32,581 nt of DNA from CAYQUC01 sp964514215 (GCA_964514215.1 CAZEPW010000040.1:1-32581), one strand, 5' to 3'. Positions 17,206 to 26,074 are shown, counted from the first letter of the stretch. Numbers and translations are program-made. Notes: generated by a model not told the origin, from the letters alone.

Positions 17206-17283
17206 ACTAAGTTAATCGTCAATTTAATAAATAACTTTAGTATCTTTTAATAATCAATAGCTTAGAAACACTATTCTTTAAAA

Positions 17284-17775
17284 CTAAGCTATTTCTAAGT
17301 CCAACCTTTTATGCCATTGCGCAATGCTTTCATCAGGAAACTCTGGAAACAGCTTATCACCCCGGTGATTCTCAAGTACAACCCAAGTTGCCTTACTAGC
17401 TAACATTAAATGTGTTCTTTCAGGGGCAACCGGCAATTCCGTATCAATAACCGATGCCAAAGGATGGACCAACTCAGGCCAACTAGGATCATAAAGCCAT
17501 AATGCAGTGCCGCACTCTTTACAAAAATGCCTTCCTGCAGGACTTGTTGTTATTTTATTGGTAAGCGCATCGGTCATTTTTGCATAATAAACATTGATAT
17601 GCTCTTCACCCTGCACCTTTAAAGACTCGTAAACACCACTTAAATTAATAGCATAACCGCCACTACCGGATGTTTTCCGGCATATTGAACAATAGCAGTA
17701 ATTAAAAGGATATGGATGGGCTGACTCAACACTAAAAGTTACCGCATGACAATGACACGAACCTTCGAGTAACAT
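17284..17775 (-). CDS. GFA/CENP-V-fold zinc protein
   Basis: This 163-residue protein has the GFA (DUF636) zinc pattern: G-S-C-H-C-H-A-V near the start, C-Y-C-S-I-C-R-K-T-S-G at about 27-37 and H-F-C-K-E-C-G-T near the middle. The family includes glutathione-dependent formaldehyde-activating enzyme, but most members have no shown activity, so the substrate is unknown. The start at 17775 has GGAG 7 bases upstream; the preceding TTG is not needed. It stands alone between the MotY-like gene and the outer-membrane gene. Confidence 0.88.
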   Translation of the reverse strand: MLLEGSCHCHAVTFSVESAHPYPFNYCYCSICRKTSGSGGYAINLSGVYESLKVQGEEHINVYYAKMTDALTNKITTSPAGRHFCKECGTALWLYDPSWPELVHPLASVIDTELPVAPERTHLMLASKATWVVLENHRGDKLFPEFPDESIAQWHKRLDLEIA

Positions 17776-17941
17776 CAAATATCTCCTTATATAAATAAAT
17801 TGTATTACATTCGACAGTTAAACTATCAATAAATGTAACTAACAATAGTCAAAAATCCAGTTTAACTTTGATACTATACAAGAATCAATTAACTTTTAAA
17901 TTGGTTAATTAATATAGAAGCTGAGTCAACTTGCCCCGCTA

Positions 17942-17971
17942 ACTACCCACCCGTAGGAGGGTAGTCTTTTT
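17942..17971 (+). terminator. plus-strand terminator-like hairpin with no plus-strand gene
   Basis: actaccc (17942-17948) pairs with gggtagt (17959-17965), with two further G:C pairs inside after one mismatch, and ctttttc follows directly. Read on the plus strand this is a classic intrinsic terminator, yet both neighbouring genes run on the minus strand. Upstream (17887-17910) is another imperfect hairpin. It may end a small RNA, or be the end of a lost mobile element. Confidence 0.55.
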
Positions 17972-18019
17972 CGACCCCCAGCACTACCAGTGTCAATACA
18001 GAAAAAATAAAAATACTAT

Positions 18020-18856
18020 TTAAAAATTATTTGAAATATAAATACTGGCGCCAAAATCTGGACTACTATCAGTTAATCCAGCTAAAGCACCTAATGAAAT
18101 AGTCTGCTTATTATCTTGAACCCAGCTAAAAGAAAAGTTCATTTGTTGAAAGTCATCCAGGCCATCTACAGTAGCTTGTTGATAATCAAATGAAATACCA
18201 AAACGTTTCGTGCCGGCCATTTTGAAACTAATTCCGGCTGTGCCATAAAAAATATTATTATAATTAATATTCGCACTATCGCCCATTATTTTATAACCTA
18301 ACGATAAGTGGCTACGATGGCTTGCACCATAACTACTATTTAGCTGAATGGCATAATCATTCTCACCCGTACCCAGCCCCTGACTTGCGTCTGCCGTAGC
18401 AAGCTTAATATTCGTCTCTAATACATAAAAAACATTTTCACTTGAAAAATTATTAAGTGAATAAGTAGCTCGAGCAAATACATCACCCATACCAGAATTT
18501 GTTGTTGATTCCACACTTGTTGAATTATTATTACCGGCACCATTGCCCATACCAAAACCACCCGAATTCGCACCACCAAAAAACATCGAGCCATTAGTAC
18601 CAGGTATGACATTACCGCTACCCACAACCACAATATAAGGCACCGTCAATCCAACTTGCCATTTATCCCTGCCATACAACACCGAAACAGGGAAGTAATG
18701 AATAATTGTATCTTGCTGTTGCTGATACTTACCTTGGCTATACTGATAACCAGCACTAACAACAACCGTATCGTTAACCGTCTCAGCAATAACGGAATGA
18801 GGCATTAACATGGCTGCCCAAAAAGAAATATAAAAAACTGATTTAAAAGAAAACAT
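18020..18856 (-). CDS. outer-membrane beta-barrel protein, unknown function
   Basis: The 278-residue protein has a signal peptide (about 1-24, cleavage after V-I-A). It then shows alternating hydrophobic/polar strands throughout and ends with Phe (I-S-N-N-F), as bacterial outer-membrane barrels do. A Gly/Asn/Ser-rich stretch (about 80-122) probably forms a long loop. The general pattern resembles MetA-type phenol-pathway and transporter-like barrels, but I cannot assign a substrate. A terminator lies between it and the upstream small exported protein gene, so it probably has its own promoter. Confidence 0.75.
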   Translation of the reverse strand: MFSFKSVFYISFWAAMLMPHSVIAETVNDTVVVSAGYQYSQGKYQQQQDTIIHYFPVSVLYGRDKWQVGLTVPYIVVVGSGNVIPGTNGSMFFGGANSGGFGMGNGAGNNNSTSVESTTNSGMGDVFARATYSLNNFSSENVFYVLETNIKLATADASQGLGTGENDYAIQLNSSYGASHRSHLSLGYKIMGDSANINYNNIFYGTAGISFKMAGTKRFGISFDYQQATVDGLDDFQQMNFSFSWVQDNKQTISLGALAGLTDSSPDFGASIYISNNF

Positions 18857-18971
18857 ACATTATTTCAACCGACTCTTAATCTAACATCTACTACTCGCAC
18901 CATATACCTAACGAACATATTTCATTTTATATCATGCTTGGGTTAACTTATTTAATGCTTTTAATAAAACT

Positions 18972-18999
18972 ACCCCAAGCATAATAATATGCTTAGGGT
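18972..18999 (-). terminator. terminator of the Met/His-rich gene
   Basis: accccaagcat (18972-18982) pairs with atgcttagggt (18989-18999), one mismatch in 11, with a 6-base loop. On the minus strand it is followed by agttttatt, a short U run. It sits 14 bases after the stop of the gene ending at 19014. Confidence 0.7.
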
Positions 19000-19013
19000 A
19001 ATTCACTAAAAAG

Positions 19014-19319
19014 CTAGTTCACGTAATCAAACTCCGTAATATCAAGATTCATATCTTTATAATAAATATGATCTTCTTCATAGTTACTTGCAATTTCGTG
19101 TTCTATTTTTGTTTCATTATTGCTATGTTCATGAGTTGCTGTTTTTTCAGCTGTTTTCATTTGAGTCATATTCTGCATCGTATTTTTTTGTCCCATTCTC
19201 ATTTGAGTTTGTTGCGCAGCAATATGTTGTGAACCCATTGCAAATAAACTTAGAGGAGCAACCATCAATGCAATAACAAAACCTGTTGTTACCATAATTT
19301 GTGTTGTGCGTAATGTCAT
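19014..19319 (-). CDS. small exported Met/His-rich protein
   Basis: The 101-residue protein has a clear signal peptide (1-27, cleavage near L-F-A). The mature part is rich in Met (28, 40, 42, 48, 51, 54, 90), His (32, 63, 65, 74, 84), Gln and Thr, then acidic toward the end. M-x-M and H-E-H patterns are typical of periplasmic copper-binding proteins, but no named family is recognised and copper binding is inference. A GGAG ribosome site 7 bases upstream supports the start. It is monocistronic, judging by the terminator just downstream. Confidence 0.7.
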   Translation of the reverse strand: MTLRTTQIMVTTGFVIALMVAPLSLFAMGSQHIAAQQTQMRMGQKNTMQNMTQMKTAEKTATHEHSNNETKIEHEIASNYEEDHIYYKDMNLDITEFDYVN

Positions 19320-19531
19320 AATTATTCTCCTTTTAAAATTACTGTATTAGCTTATTAGAATTTACTAATGTTATAAAAATTATAGATCCTCTATTATTGA
19401 TGTGCAATCAAAATACGCTTATATAAAGTCTAAAATGAATTAACGTTGATCTAGATCATTTTGCCTTTCTGATGTCATCGTTTGTATGCGATAAAATTAA
19501 TTACGTGTAAAAAATAAACACTTAAATACTA

Positions 19532-19561
19532 AAAAAGCCTTGTTGGCAAACAAGGCTTTTT
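19532..19561 (-). terminator. strong terminator of the Kelch lipoprotein gene
   Basis: aaaaagccttgtt (19532-19544) and aacaaggcttttt (19549-19561) pair perfectly over 13 bases around a 4-base loop, with A/T runs at both ends, so it can work in both directions. It lies 30 bases after the stop at 19591. Confidence 0.9.
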
Positions 19562-19590
19562 ATTAATAACAATATATAAGTTATTTTCGG

Positions 19591-22101
19591 TTACGGTGTA
19601 TACTGCCACACATCACTAAATATATTACTTCCTGCAGCAGAACTTTTTGTACCCACACCCCCCATCATCATGAAGTTTCCATTTTTATCTGTCCAACTCG
19701 CCGCATCTGTTCTGGAATTAGGATAATTTGAATTAACGGACACTCCTTGAGTTCCAAAATTTCCGGGAAGATCAACTAATTTACTACCTCGAACCCAAAC
19801 CCATTGGAATAAAGTCATATCGTATTTCCACATATCAGAATAATAACGATATTGCTTTGCTGCATAATGATAGTAATTACCACCAGCTAACCATAAGTTA
19901 CCGGCATTATCCAACCAACTCATTGCATATTCTCGTCTACCTGGATTGTTTGGATTAGCAACCGTACCAGCCACACCTTTTATACCATAAGCTGGTTTAC
20001 CAACGATGTCGGCAGCAAGATTATATAAAACCCATTCATTGCTCACTCTATTATAGCGCCACAAATCTGTGTAACCCGAACCACCATACAACCAGAGGTT
20101 ACCAGTCAAATCAACCCAAGTTGACGCGCCCTCTCTACCAAGAGGTGCGGCAGGATTTGGGATAACATTTGCGGGATCACTTAATCTAACGCAGGTCCAC
20201 ATCGATGTCCAAGTATTATACATCCATAAATCATTAGAAATTTCAACTAAGTCAGTTGTACCGGGTGCCGACACAGTGCCACCAAATAACCAAAACTCAT
20301 TATACGCAGGAATCGCAGGAGTCCCATTTCCAGCGGGTGCTGGTGGAATTTTAACAGTCCAACTAGCTGCGCCTTGACGTGCGCCCGGTGTGTTATCAAT
20401 ATTTGCAGCACCCGGTGTAACACAAATTGAAGGTTTATTTGATGTATCATTACCACTAATCCAAGTCCAATTTAATGTATTTGAATCAAACTTCCATAGG
20501 TCATTTCGATAGTTAATAACACCGAAATCTTGACGAGTATTACCACCAAATATCCATAGATTATCATTTATATCCATCCAACCCGAATGATTATAACGAT
20601 CACCACTTGGATCATTTGTCACAGCGGGTTTACCTTTTACACCATATTTAGGACTACCACTAGCAGCCCCCTGCCATACCAATGACCATACCGAACCATC
20701 AAACTTCCACAAATCACTTGGTATATTCGTGAGCGTAGTATTACCACCGAACATCCATGCATTTCCGGTGCTATCAGTTTCAACGATATGTCCATAACGA
20801 TACCCCGGTGCAATCACACTTAATGCACCATACTGATTAGCTTCACTGCCATTCATATCGCCATTAACCCAAGTCCATATGCCACTACCACCAGCATCAG
20901 TAATAACACCATTTTCGGTAGTAAAAATTGTAACAAAATCGGCAGCTAGTTCATCACCGTTAGAGCTTTTAATCCCTATTGCCGCATCAGCAATTCCGAC
21001 TCCCGATGTAACCACAACTTGATAAATTCGCCCTGGATTTAACGGCGCTAAAGTATTGATAGTGACTGTCGAGGTAATTCCACTCGGAGTCGAATAAGTA
21101 AACGGTATCGCATTAAGCGTCACTTCTTTTGCAAAATAGACCTCTTCTTCCCAAAGTTTAATATTACCCAAAAATGAAGCTGAATCCATCGGCACATTAA
21201 AGGTTAATGTAACAGCCGTTCCCGTTGCTACAGTTGATTTTAAAGCTGGACTAACACTCGTGATAATCGGTGCGACAGAAGTATTGGATTCACGAGTAAT
21301 ATTGAGAGTATATGTTTTATTAACACCTGACGACTCAGTTACAACGATCGGAATAACATTAAGTCCATTCAGCAAGTCAACATTAACGCCTGGTTTTACA
21401 TTTGGATCTGCACTTAAACTAACTGGTTTTTTACCATTAATTAAAATTGTGGCATCACCATATTCTGCCCGTGCTTTAACATTAAGAACTGTCGTTAAAA
21501 AATTGACCGAAGCTGAATATGCAGTACTGTAAGCATGAAAATTTGGACTCAAAATACCTTCAGATATTTCTAAACCAGCTAAATTTCCAACCGGTACGCT
21601 AGTTTGGCTACACGGACCAGAATTAAGAATATCAACGGCACCATAACCGGATGTTGCAAATTCCCACTGACAATTATTCGTCATGGTGTTTTTTTCGAGA
21701 TCTTTAACGTTATGCAAATGAACTCGATATCGTGTTGCTTGCTTTAATTCATTATCCTTAATAAAAATTGATAATTCGTTACCATTTATTTCATAAGGCT
21801 TAATTAAATTTAAACTTAAAATTCTAGACTGATCTAAGATACCTGTTTTCAAATAGGCATTAATTTCGATCATACCAGTATCAAATGTGAACGCTTCATT
21901 AAAAGTAATTTTTATAATCTGAGACAATGAAACCGTATTACTACCATTAGCTGGTTCAGTATTAACGACAAATGGCGGTTCACGATCGGGAGCAGGAGCT
22001 GGTGGTAAACCACTACCACCGCCGCACGAGGTTAGTAATAATATTATTGCAAGTAAACTGGGGACTATACTAAATTTATAAATTTTTTTTAACGTTAACA
22101 T
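19591..22101 (-). CDS. lipoprotein with Ig-like, cadherin-like and Kelch domains
   Basis: I start this at the ATG at 22101 because it places a normal lipoprotein signal at the N-terminus: M-L-T-L-K-K, a hydrophobic core, then L-L-T-S-C with lipidated Cys26. The 836 residues then show an SbsA/Big_5 Ig-like domain (about 44-145), a cadherin-like beta-sandwich (about 168-268), a second Big_5 domain (about 275-395), and Kelch/galactose-oxidase-type repeats to the end. The Kelch repeats show the recurring pattern R-x-G-A-x-x-W-x-D-x-x-G-N-L-W-L-x-G-G and D-L-W-K-F/Y-x. It is a surface or periplasmic binding protein, not an obvious enzyme. It is divergent from the next lipoprotein gene. Confidence 0.85.
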   Translation of the reverse strand: MLTLKKIYKFSIVPSLLAIILLLTSCGGGSGLPPAPAPDREPPFVVNTEPANGSNTVSLSQIIKITFNEAFTFDTGMIEINAYLKTGILDQSRILSLNLIKPYEINGNELSIFIKDNELKQATRYRVHLHNVKDLEKNTMTNNCQWEFATSGYGAVDILNSGPCSQTSVPVGNLAGLEISEGILSPNFHAYSTAYSASVNFLTTVLNVKARAEYGDATILINGKKPVSLSADPNVKPGVNVDLLNGLNVIPIVVTESSGVNKTYTLNITRESNTSVAPIITSVSPALKSTVATGTAVTLTFNVPMDSASFLGNIKLWEEEVYFAKEVTLNAIPFTYSTPSGITSTVTINTLAPLNPGRIYQVVVTSGVGIADAAIGIKSSNGDELAADFVTIFTTENGVITDAGGSGIWTWVNGDMNGSEANQYGALSVIAPGYRYGHIVETDSTGNAWMFGGNTTLTNIPSDLWKFDGSVWSLVWQGAASGSPKYGVKGKPAVTNDPSGDRYNHSGWMDINDNLWIFGGNTRQDFGVINYRNDLWKFDSNTLNWTWISGNDTSNKPSICVTPGAANIDNTPGARQGAASWTVKIPPAPAGNGTPAIPAYNEFWLFGGTVSAPGTTDLVEISNDLWMYNTWTSMWTCVRLSDPANVIPNPAAPLGREGASTWVDLTGNLWLYGGSGYTDLWRYNRVSNEWVLYNLAADIVGKPAYGIKGVAGTVANPNNPGRREYAMSWLDNAGNLWLAGGNYYHYAAKQYRYYSDMWKYDMTLFQWVWVRGSKLVDLPGNFGTQGVSVNSNYPNSRTDAASWTDKNGNFMMMGGVGTKSSAAGSNIFSDVWQYTP

Positions 22102-22427
22102 TAGCTTCAACCTGATTATAATAAATGGTAACCAGGGAGCCATATAATATGTACGAATAACAGTCATTCGATATGCCTATCCCTAGCATTTTAAATCCTT
22201 ACTCATATTCTTGATAGCGAGTATAAAATCACATTCTAAAATTGTCTACATATTTCATTAAAGCATATTAATGTTATTTCATTTCTTAAATATTTCTTAA
22301 TTTTATTATTTATAGTAGCTAAGCTCTTTAAATATATCTAAAAAAATCAAGCTGAGTATTTCATAGCCAAAAACAAAGGAATTTTGTATAATGCAAAATA
22401 TAACTAAACAAAGTGTGCATGGAAGCA
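22102..22427. promoter_or_regulatory. divergent intergenic region between two lipoprotein genes
   Basis: About 326 AT-rich bases with no coding frame separate the two divergent starts and must contain both promoters. I see no box good enough to name and no strong hairpin. Confidence 0.4.
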
Positions 22428-24212
22428 ATGAATATTAAATTTAAAAATAGAAAATTTACGCCTCAAGTTTTTATCAATGCAAGTATAACCAGTTGCATTT
22501 TTTTTCTAGTTAGTTGCGGTGGAGGCAATAATACTGATTTCACACCTAAAGATGAACAACCAATCCTGACTAACCGATCTCAACTTACTTATGAAACCCT
22601 AACTCAAGGTGCTGAGCTGATAACCCAAGTAAATATGGATGCATTTAGTTCTATTCAAGCACCTCCAAGCAATAACTTTGAAGGAACATTGATACTTAAT
22701 GGGCAAAATTTAGCCGGGAGTTTCAAACAATACGTAGGTGGAGCAGTCTCTACTGATAAAAAACATCTACCTGAATTTAATTTTAAATTTGTACAAGATG
22801 GTTCAAATATCATCCCTGTACAACGTGGTGTCGTCACGTCTAATAATCCTGAGTGGGAATTTATTCTCGAATCAGGAAAAGTTTGGGATGAAAAATCTGA
22901 TAATGGCTTTAGCCGAATAGCAATTCCATTTGCGTTACAACAAAAAAATCAAAATTGTATTCATAATGGCGTCATGTCATTTTTATTCAAAACTGACGGC
23001 ACTGTTTCAAAACTAGCCTATCAAATAAGTTCTGAAACCTGCTTAGCGTTTAAATTTGATATGTGGGGATTGCTCGATGCTAATTATACCCCTGCAACAA
23101 TAAACAATGCTGATAAAATTAAACGAGATTATCAAGTTGAAAAAAATTCAAGAATGGCAAACAAACCCATTACTGAACTAGTTAAGGACTATCCAAATAT
23201 TAACCTAGACCTTACAGGCTTTGGCAAAGGCATAACGCCGGAACACATGACCTTATTTGGCTTGGTTATCGATAATACTCATTATGTGAGCGCATGTAAC
23301 ACGCGACAAGGAGTCTACCCATATTGTGATGTTTTAGTTATACCCTCTTATTCGACATCAAAATCACTTTTTGCTGCCACAGCCTTAATGCGTTTAGAAC
23401 AAAAATACCCGGGAACAAAAGACACAAACATAAGTACGCAAGTACCCGAATGCAGTGCAACACAAACCATATGGGATGACGTGACTTTTGAAAACACTTT
23501 AAATATGGCGACAGGAAATTACACTAGCCCCAATTATTTAATTGACGAAAGTAACAGTAGCTTATTTTTTACTGCATTGAGTCACGATCAGAAAATCAAC
23601 TATTCTTGCACATCATGGACAAGACAAGCACTACCGGGAACATTTTGGAATTATCATACTTCTGATACTTATATCTTAACATCGGCAATGAATAATTACT
23701 TACAACAAAATGAAGGGCTTGATAAAGATATTTTTATTGATAGTATCGTGACAGATATTTGGACACCGTTAAATATTAGTCCAACAGCTAAAGTAACAAA
23801 ACGCACATACGATGTTGTTAAACAAGCATGGGGTGGTTATGGATTAAATCTCCATCGTGATGATGTAGCTAAATTAGCTAATTTTTATAATATCGATAAT
23901 GGTTCAATCGCATCAGTTCAAATGCTTGATAACAACTTACTAACACAAGCATTACAAAAAATACCCAATGTACATGGACTTAATACCGGACTTGGTAACC
24001 TTTACTACAGCAATGGATTTTGGGCATTAGATGCAGGTACAACACTAGGTTGTAATAATGAAGTTTGGATACCCTTTATGTCAGGCTTTGGAGGGATCAC
24101 CATCGCGTTATTGCCTAATGGTATGACGTATTATTATTTTAGTGACAACGATGAATTTTCATGGCTAGCTGCAATTATTGAGGCTAATAAAATTAAATCG
24201 ATGTGCCAGTAA
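22428..24212 (+). CDS. lipoprotein serine hydrolase, beta-lactamase fold
   Basis: I start this at the ATG at 22428 (GGAAG just before), giving 594 residues; in-frame GTG (22413) and ATG (22419) starts lie upstream. The lipobox F-L-V-S-C puts the lipid on Cys30, followed by G-G-G. Residues 50-230 are an unrecognised N-domain. Residues 265-594 look like a serine beta-lactamase/penicillin-binding fold: S309-T-S-K312 as S-x-x-K, Y409-H-T in the place of Y-x-N, and S-G-F-G-G (552-556) in the place of the K/H-T-G strand. Probably an esterase or peptidase rather than antibiotic resistance; the substrate is unknown. A decayed copy of part of the N-domain lies at 26231-26515. Confidence 0.8.
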   Translation: MNIKFKNRKFTPQVFINASITSCIFFLVSCGGGNNTDFTPKDEQPILTNRSQLTYETLTQGAELITQVNMDAFSSIQAPPSNNFEGTLILNGQNLAGSFKQYVGGAVSTDKKHLPEFNFKFVQDGSNIIPVQRGVVTSNNPEWEFILESGKVWDEKSDNGFSRIAIPFALQQKNQNCIHNGVMSFLFKTDGTVSKLAYQISSETCLAFKFDMWGLLDANYTPATINNADKIKRDYQVEKNSRMANKPITELVKDYPNINLDLTGFGKGITPEHMTLFGLVIDNTHYVSACNTRQGVYPYCDVLVIPSYSTSKSLFAATALMRLEQKYPGTKDTNISTQVPECSATQTIWDDVTFENTLNMATGNYTSPNYLIDESNSSLFFTALSHDQKINYSCTSWTRQALPGTFWNYHTSDTYILTSAMNNYLQQNEGLDKDIFIDSIVTDIWTPLNISPTAKVTKRTYDVVKQAWGGYGLNLHRDDVAKLANFYNIDNGSIASVQMLDNNLLTQALQKIPNVHGLNTGLGNLYYSNGFWALDAGTTLGCNNEVWIPFMSGFGGITIALLPNGMTYYYFSDNDEFSWLAAIIEANKIKSMCQ

Positions 24213-24385
24213 TAAAAACTAATTAGTTTGCGTTATTTCTGTAAAAAATCATAGGCTCATAAAAAGGAACACTACCCGAATTCAAGCCTTAAGTGCAATT
24301 ATTTAAATAATTCTGCAACGAAATAAATTGGTTATTAAAAATTTCATTTGGTATTTTATTTTTTCTTGTTTTTCTTGACTTGTTG

Positions 24386-24508
24386 TTAAGCAAAAACAGA
24401 ACCGCCTTTACTTTTTTTATGTTTTAATTTATCGGATGTTGATAATCGACGAGCGAGTCCTATTAAGGCGGCATATTGTGTCTTCATCGTTGTATCAACT
24501 ATTTCCAT
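24386..24508 (-). CDS. possible 40-residue protein or gene remnant
   Basis: From an ATG at 24508 to a TAA at 24386 the frame encodes 40 residues, beginning M-E-I-V-D-T-T-M-K-T and ending K-S-K-G-G-S-V-F-A, with a basic middle (L-A-R-R-L-S-T-S-D-K-L-K-H-K-K). The composition looks more protein-like than the surrounding AT-rich DNA. The ribosome site is poor (AAGG 13 bases upstream). It may be a small gene or the last piece of a decayed one. I recognise no family. Confidence 0.25.
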   Translation of the reverse strand: MEIVDTTMKTQYAALIGLARRLSTSDKLKHKKSKGGSVFA

Positions 24509-24572
24509 TAAACAGTTTAACCTTTTTTATAAATCGAACATATTTTTTCTAGTTGTTTGTGTAATAATTTTA

Positions 24573-24644
24573 ATGCATGGTGGCATCCTTTGTGGTGTAT
24601 TTTCGATTTGGTCACTTTAGATAAGATCACAAATCACCATGCAT
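24573..24644. repeat. long imperfect hairpin after the ODP gene
   Basis: atgcatggtg (24573-24582) pairs perfectly with caccatgcat (24635-24644), and inside it tttgtg pairs with cacaaa. It begins 8 bases beyond the stop of the minus-strand ODP gene, so a role in 3' end formation is likely; no clear U run is seen. Confidence 0.45.
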
Positions 24645-24651
24645 GTTTGAT

Positions 24652-25386
24652 TTATTTTTCGACTGCAATACCAACGTCAAGTGCTTCAAACCAGTCAAGA
24701 AAACGTTTAACATCATCGCCTTTAAAAATCCTACCATGTTGAGGAGCCATAAAATCAATATCCAACTCGCGAACTCGTCCTATCCAGTCATTTTTAGCAC
24801 GATTTGACGGCATCCAACGCTGATGAAATAGAGTCATTTTCGATATGTGTTCATCAAAATTATCTACAAAAATAGGAGATTCGCTGGCTTCAAGTGCCGC
24901 ACCAACATCACCACTCATCAAAATTTTTGCTCGTGAATCATAGACATGAAAATTACCCGAAGCATGGAGATAATGTGCAGGAATAAATTCAAGCATAACG
25001 TTACCAATGGAAATACGGCTTCCTTCATCCGGGATACCGGCATATTGAATGTTGTTCATTCCAAAATGCCGCAAAAACCCCTCCCAAATCCACGGCGCAT
25101 GTAATACTGCTTGCGGTAATGCCTGATCCCACAAACCAAGTGACGATATAATATCCGGATCTTGATGTGAAGCAAAAATATTGGTTATTTGATCCACATT
25201 AGCATGATGCAAAATTGCCCCTAACATTGGTGCAAATACTTCAATCCCACCCGGATCCATTAATAATGCATCATCCCCGGCAACTATCATGTATTGATTG
25301 GTATCAATAATGCTTTCAGGTTTATCCGGATCACGGCCAAACATAAACCACTGATGACCATTATCGAAAATTTTTGTTGCTTTCAT
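24652..25386 (-). CDS. ODP-type di-iron metallo-beta-lactamase-fold protein
   Basis: The 244-residue protein is the metallo-beta-lactamase part of the flavodiiron family without the flavodoxin domain. Ligands in order are H74-Q-D76-P-D78, H138 (or H141), D160 in S-G-D-V-G and H217 in Q-H-G-R. The H-x-D-x-D form, rather than the H-x-E-x-D of oxygen reductases, together with the M-D-P-G-G start fits oxygen-binding di-iron proteins (ODP), which bind oxygen and iron and report to chemoreceptors. The ribosome site AGGA is 7 bases before the ATG. It lies 24 bases downstream of an MCP-tip-like gene, so sensing partnership is likely; enzymatic hydrolysis is the alternative. Confidence 0.85.
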   Translation of the reverse strand: MKATKIFDNGHQWFMFGRDPDKPESIIDTNQYMIVAGDDALLMDPGGIEVFAPMLGAILHHANVDQITNIFASHQDPDIISSLGLWDQALPQAVLHAPWIWEGFLRHFGMNNIQYAGIPDEGSRISIGNVMLEFIPAHYLHASGNFHVYDSRAKILMSGDVGAALEASESPIFVDNFDEHISKMTLFHQRWMPSNRAKNDWIGRVRELDIDFMAPQHGRIFKGDDVKRFLDWFEALDVGIAVEK

Positions 25387-25410
25387 TTATAATCCTGAAA
25401 AATGTTTAAT

Positions 25411-26046
25411 TTATCTGTGTTTAACTAAATTCACATTGTATAAATGTTGATAACTTTGTACTATCTTTATTGATATAAAAGTCGCAGCTTCATCAAGATC
25501 TTCCGATACCACTTTAAGTTTATCTTTATATTTAATTGCATCGGAAGTAACAATTCTCGCAATAGATGCAATGCTACGTGCAGATAACATGCAGCCCGTC
25601 ATGGTCTCCAATAACAAAACTAAATTATTCAAACTTTTTTTAAATTCCACTTGTGATGACAACATTGTTTTCTCAACAGACTCCATTGCCGATTTTAGTG
25701 ACGCAATATGTCTGGCATCCCTATTGTTTTTAATCACTGAATAAAACCTATTATATGCATCCGTGCAGCGTCGCTCTTTTACCGCTATTTTAGACAATCG
25801 CAAAGCTTCGTGATTGATTTCATTGACACCATTTATTGTTTGTTGTGAAATTTCATCAATAAAAACTGTTATGGGGTTAAAGCCAAGTCCCTCATCCCCT
25901 GCTTGAGCAGAAATCACTTTAGCATTCTTTGCTGCCAACGATACACCCCAGGCAATAGTTAAGACAGAATGTAGTTTCGCTGCAATACTGGCGAGAGCAA
26001 CAACCTTATCTTCAACTTGTTCCGTTTTTTTGGTATTAACACTCAT
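25411..26046 (-). CDS. short soluble protein with MCP signalling-tip similarity
   Basis: This 211-residue, mainly helical protein has no signal peptide, transmembrane helix, HAMP or obvious ligand domain. Residues 33-68 (W-G-V-S-L-A-A-K-N-A-K-V then A-Q-A-G-D-E-G-L-G-F and F-I-D-E-I-S-Q-Q-T) follow the pattern of the chemoreceptor hairpin tip (L-A-L-N-A-A-I-E-A-A-R-A-G-E-x-G-x-G-F), but with changes at positions that normally contact CheA/CheW. It is much shorter than a full receptor. The ODP gene follows after 24 bases on the same strand, which recalls the ODP-receptor pairs known in Treponema. Likely an oxygen/iron signalling partner; the function is inferred. Confidence 0.7.
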   Translation of the reverse strand: MSVNTKKTEQVEDKVVALASIAAKLHSVLTIAWGVSLAAKNAKVISAQAGDEGLGFNPITVFIDEISQQTINGVNEINHEALRLSKIAVKERRCTDAYNRFYSVIKNNRDARHIASLKSAMESVEKTMLSSQVEFKKSLNNLVLLLETMTGCMLSARSIASIARIVTSDAIKYKDKLKVVSEDLDEAATFISIKIVQSYQHLYNVNLVKHR

Positions 26047-26074
26047 AAAATAAGACTATTGTATAAGTTCATGA

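Larger units (their letters stand above)
24213..24651. other. 439-bp stretch between convergent genes
   Basis: No substantial gene is visible. It contains a 12-base palindrome just after the hydrolase stop (aactaattagtt), a possible 40-codon minus-strand reading frame at 24386-24508 and a long imperfect hairpin at 24573-24644. The base composition is very T-rich on the plus strand. Confidence 0.5.

Noticed and set aside
22102..22167. Kelch lipoprotein starting at 22167
   Set aside because: The extra 22 residues would put a second hydrophobic stretch ahead of the lipoprotein signal; starting at 22101 gives a standard signal and lipobox.
22428..24212. Antibiotic-resistance beta-lactamase
   Set aside because: It is a lipoprotein with a large extra N-domain, and the Y-x-N and K-T-G motifs are replaced; a different serine hydrolase is more likely.
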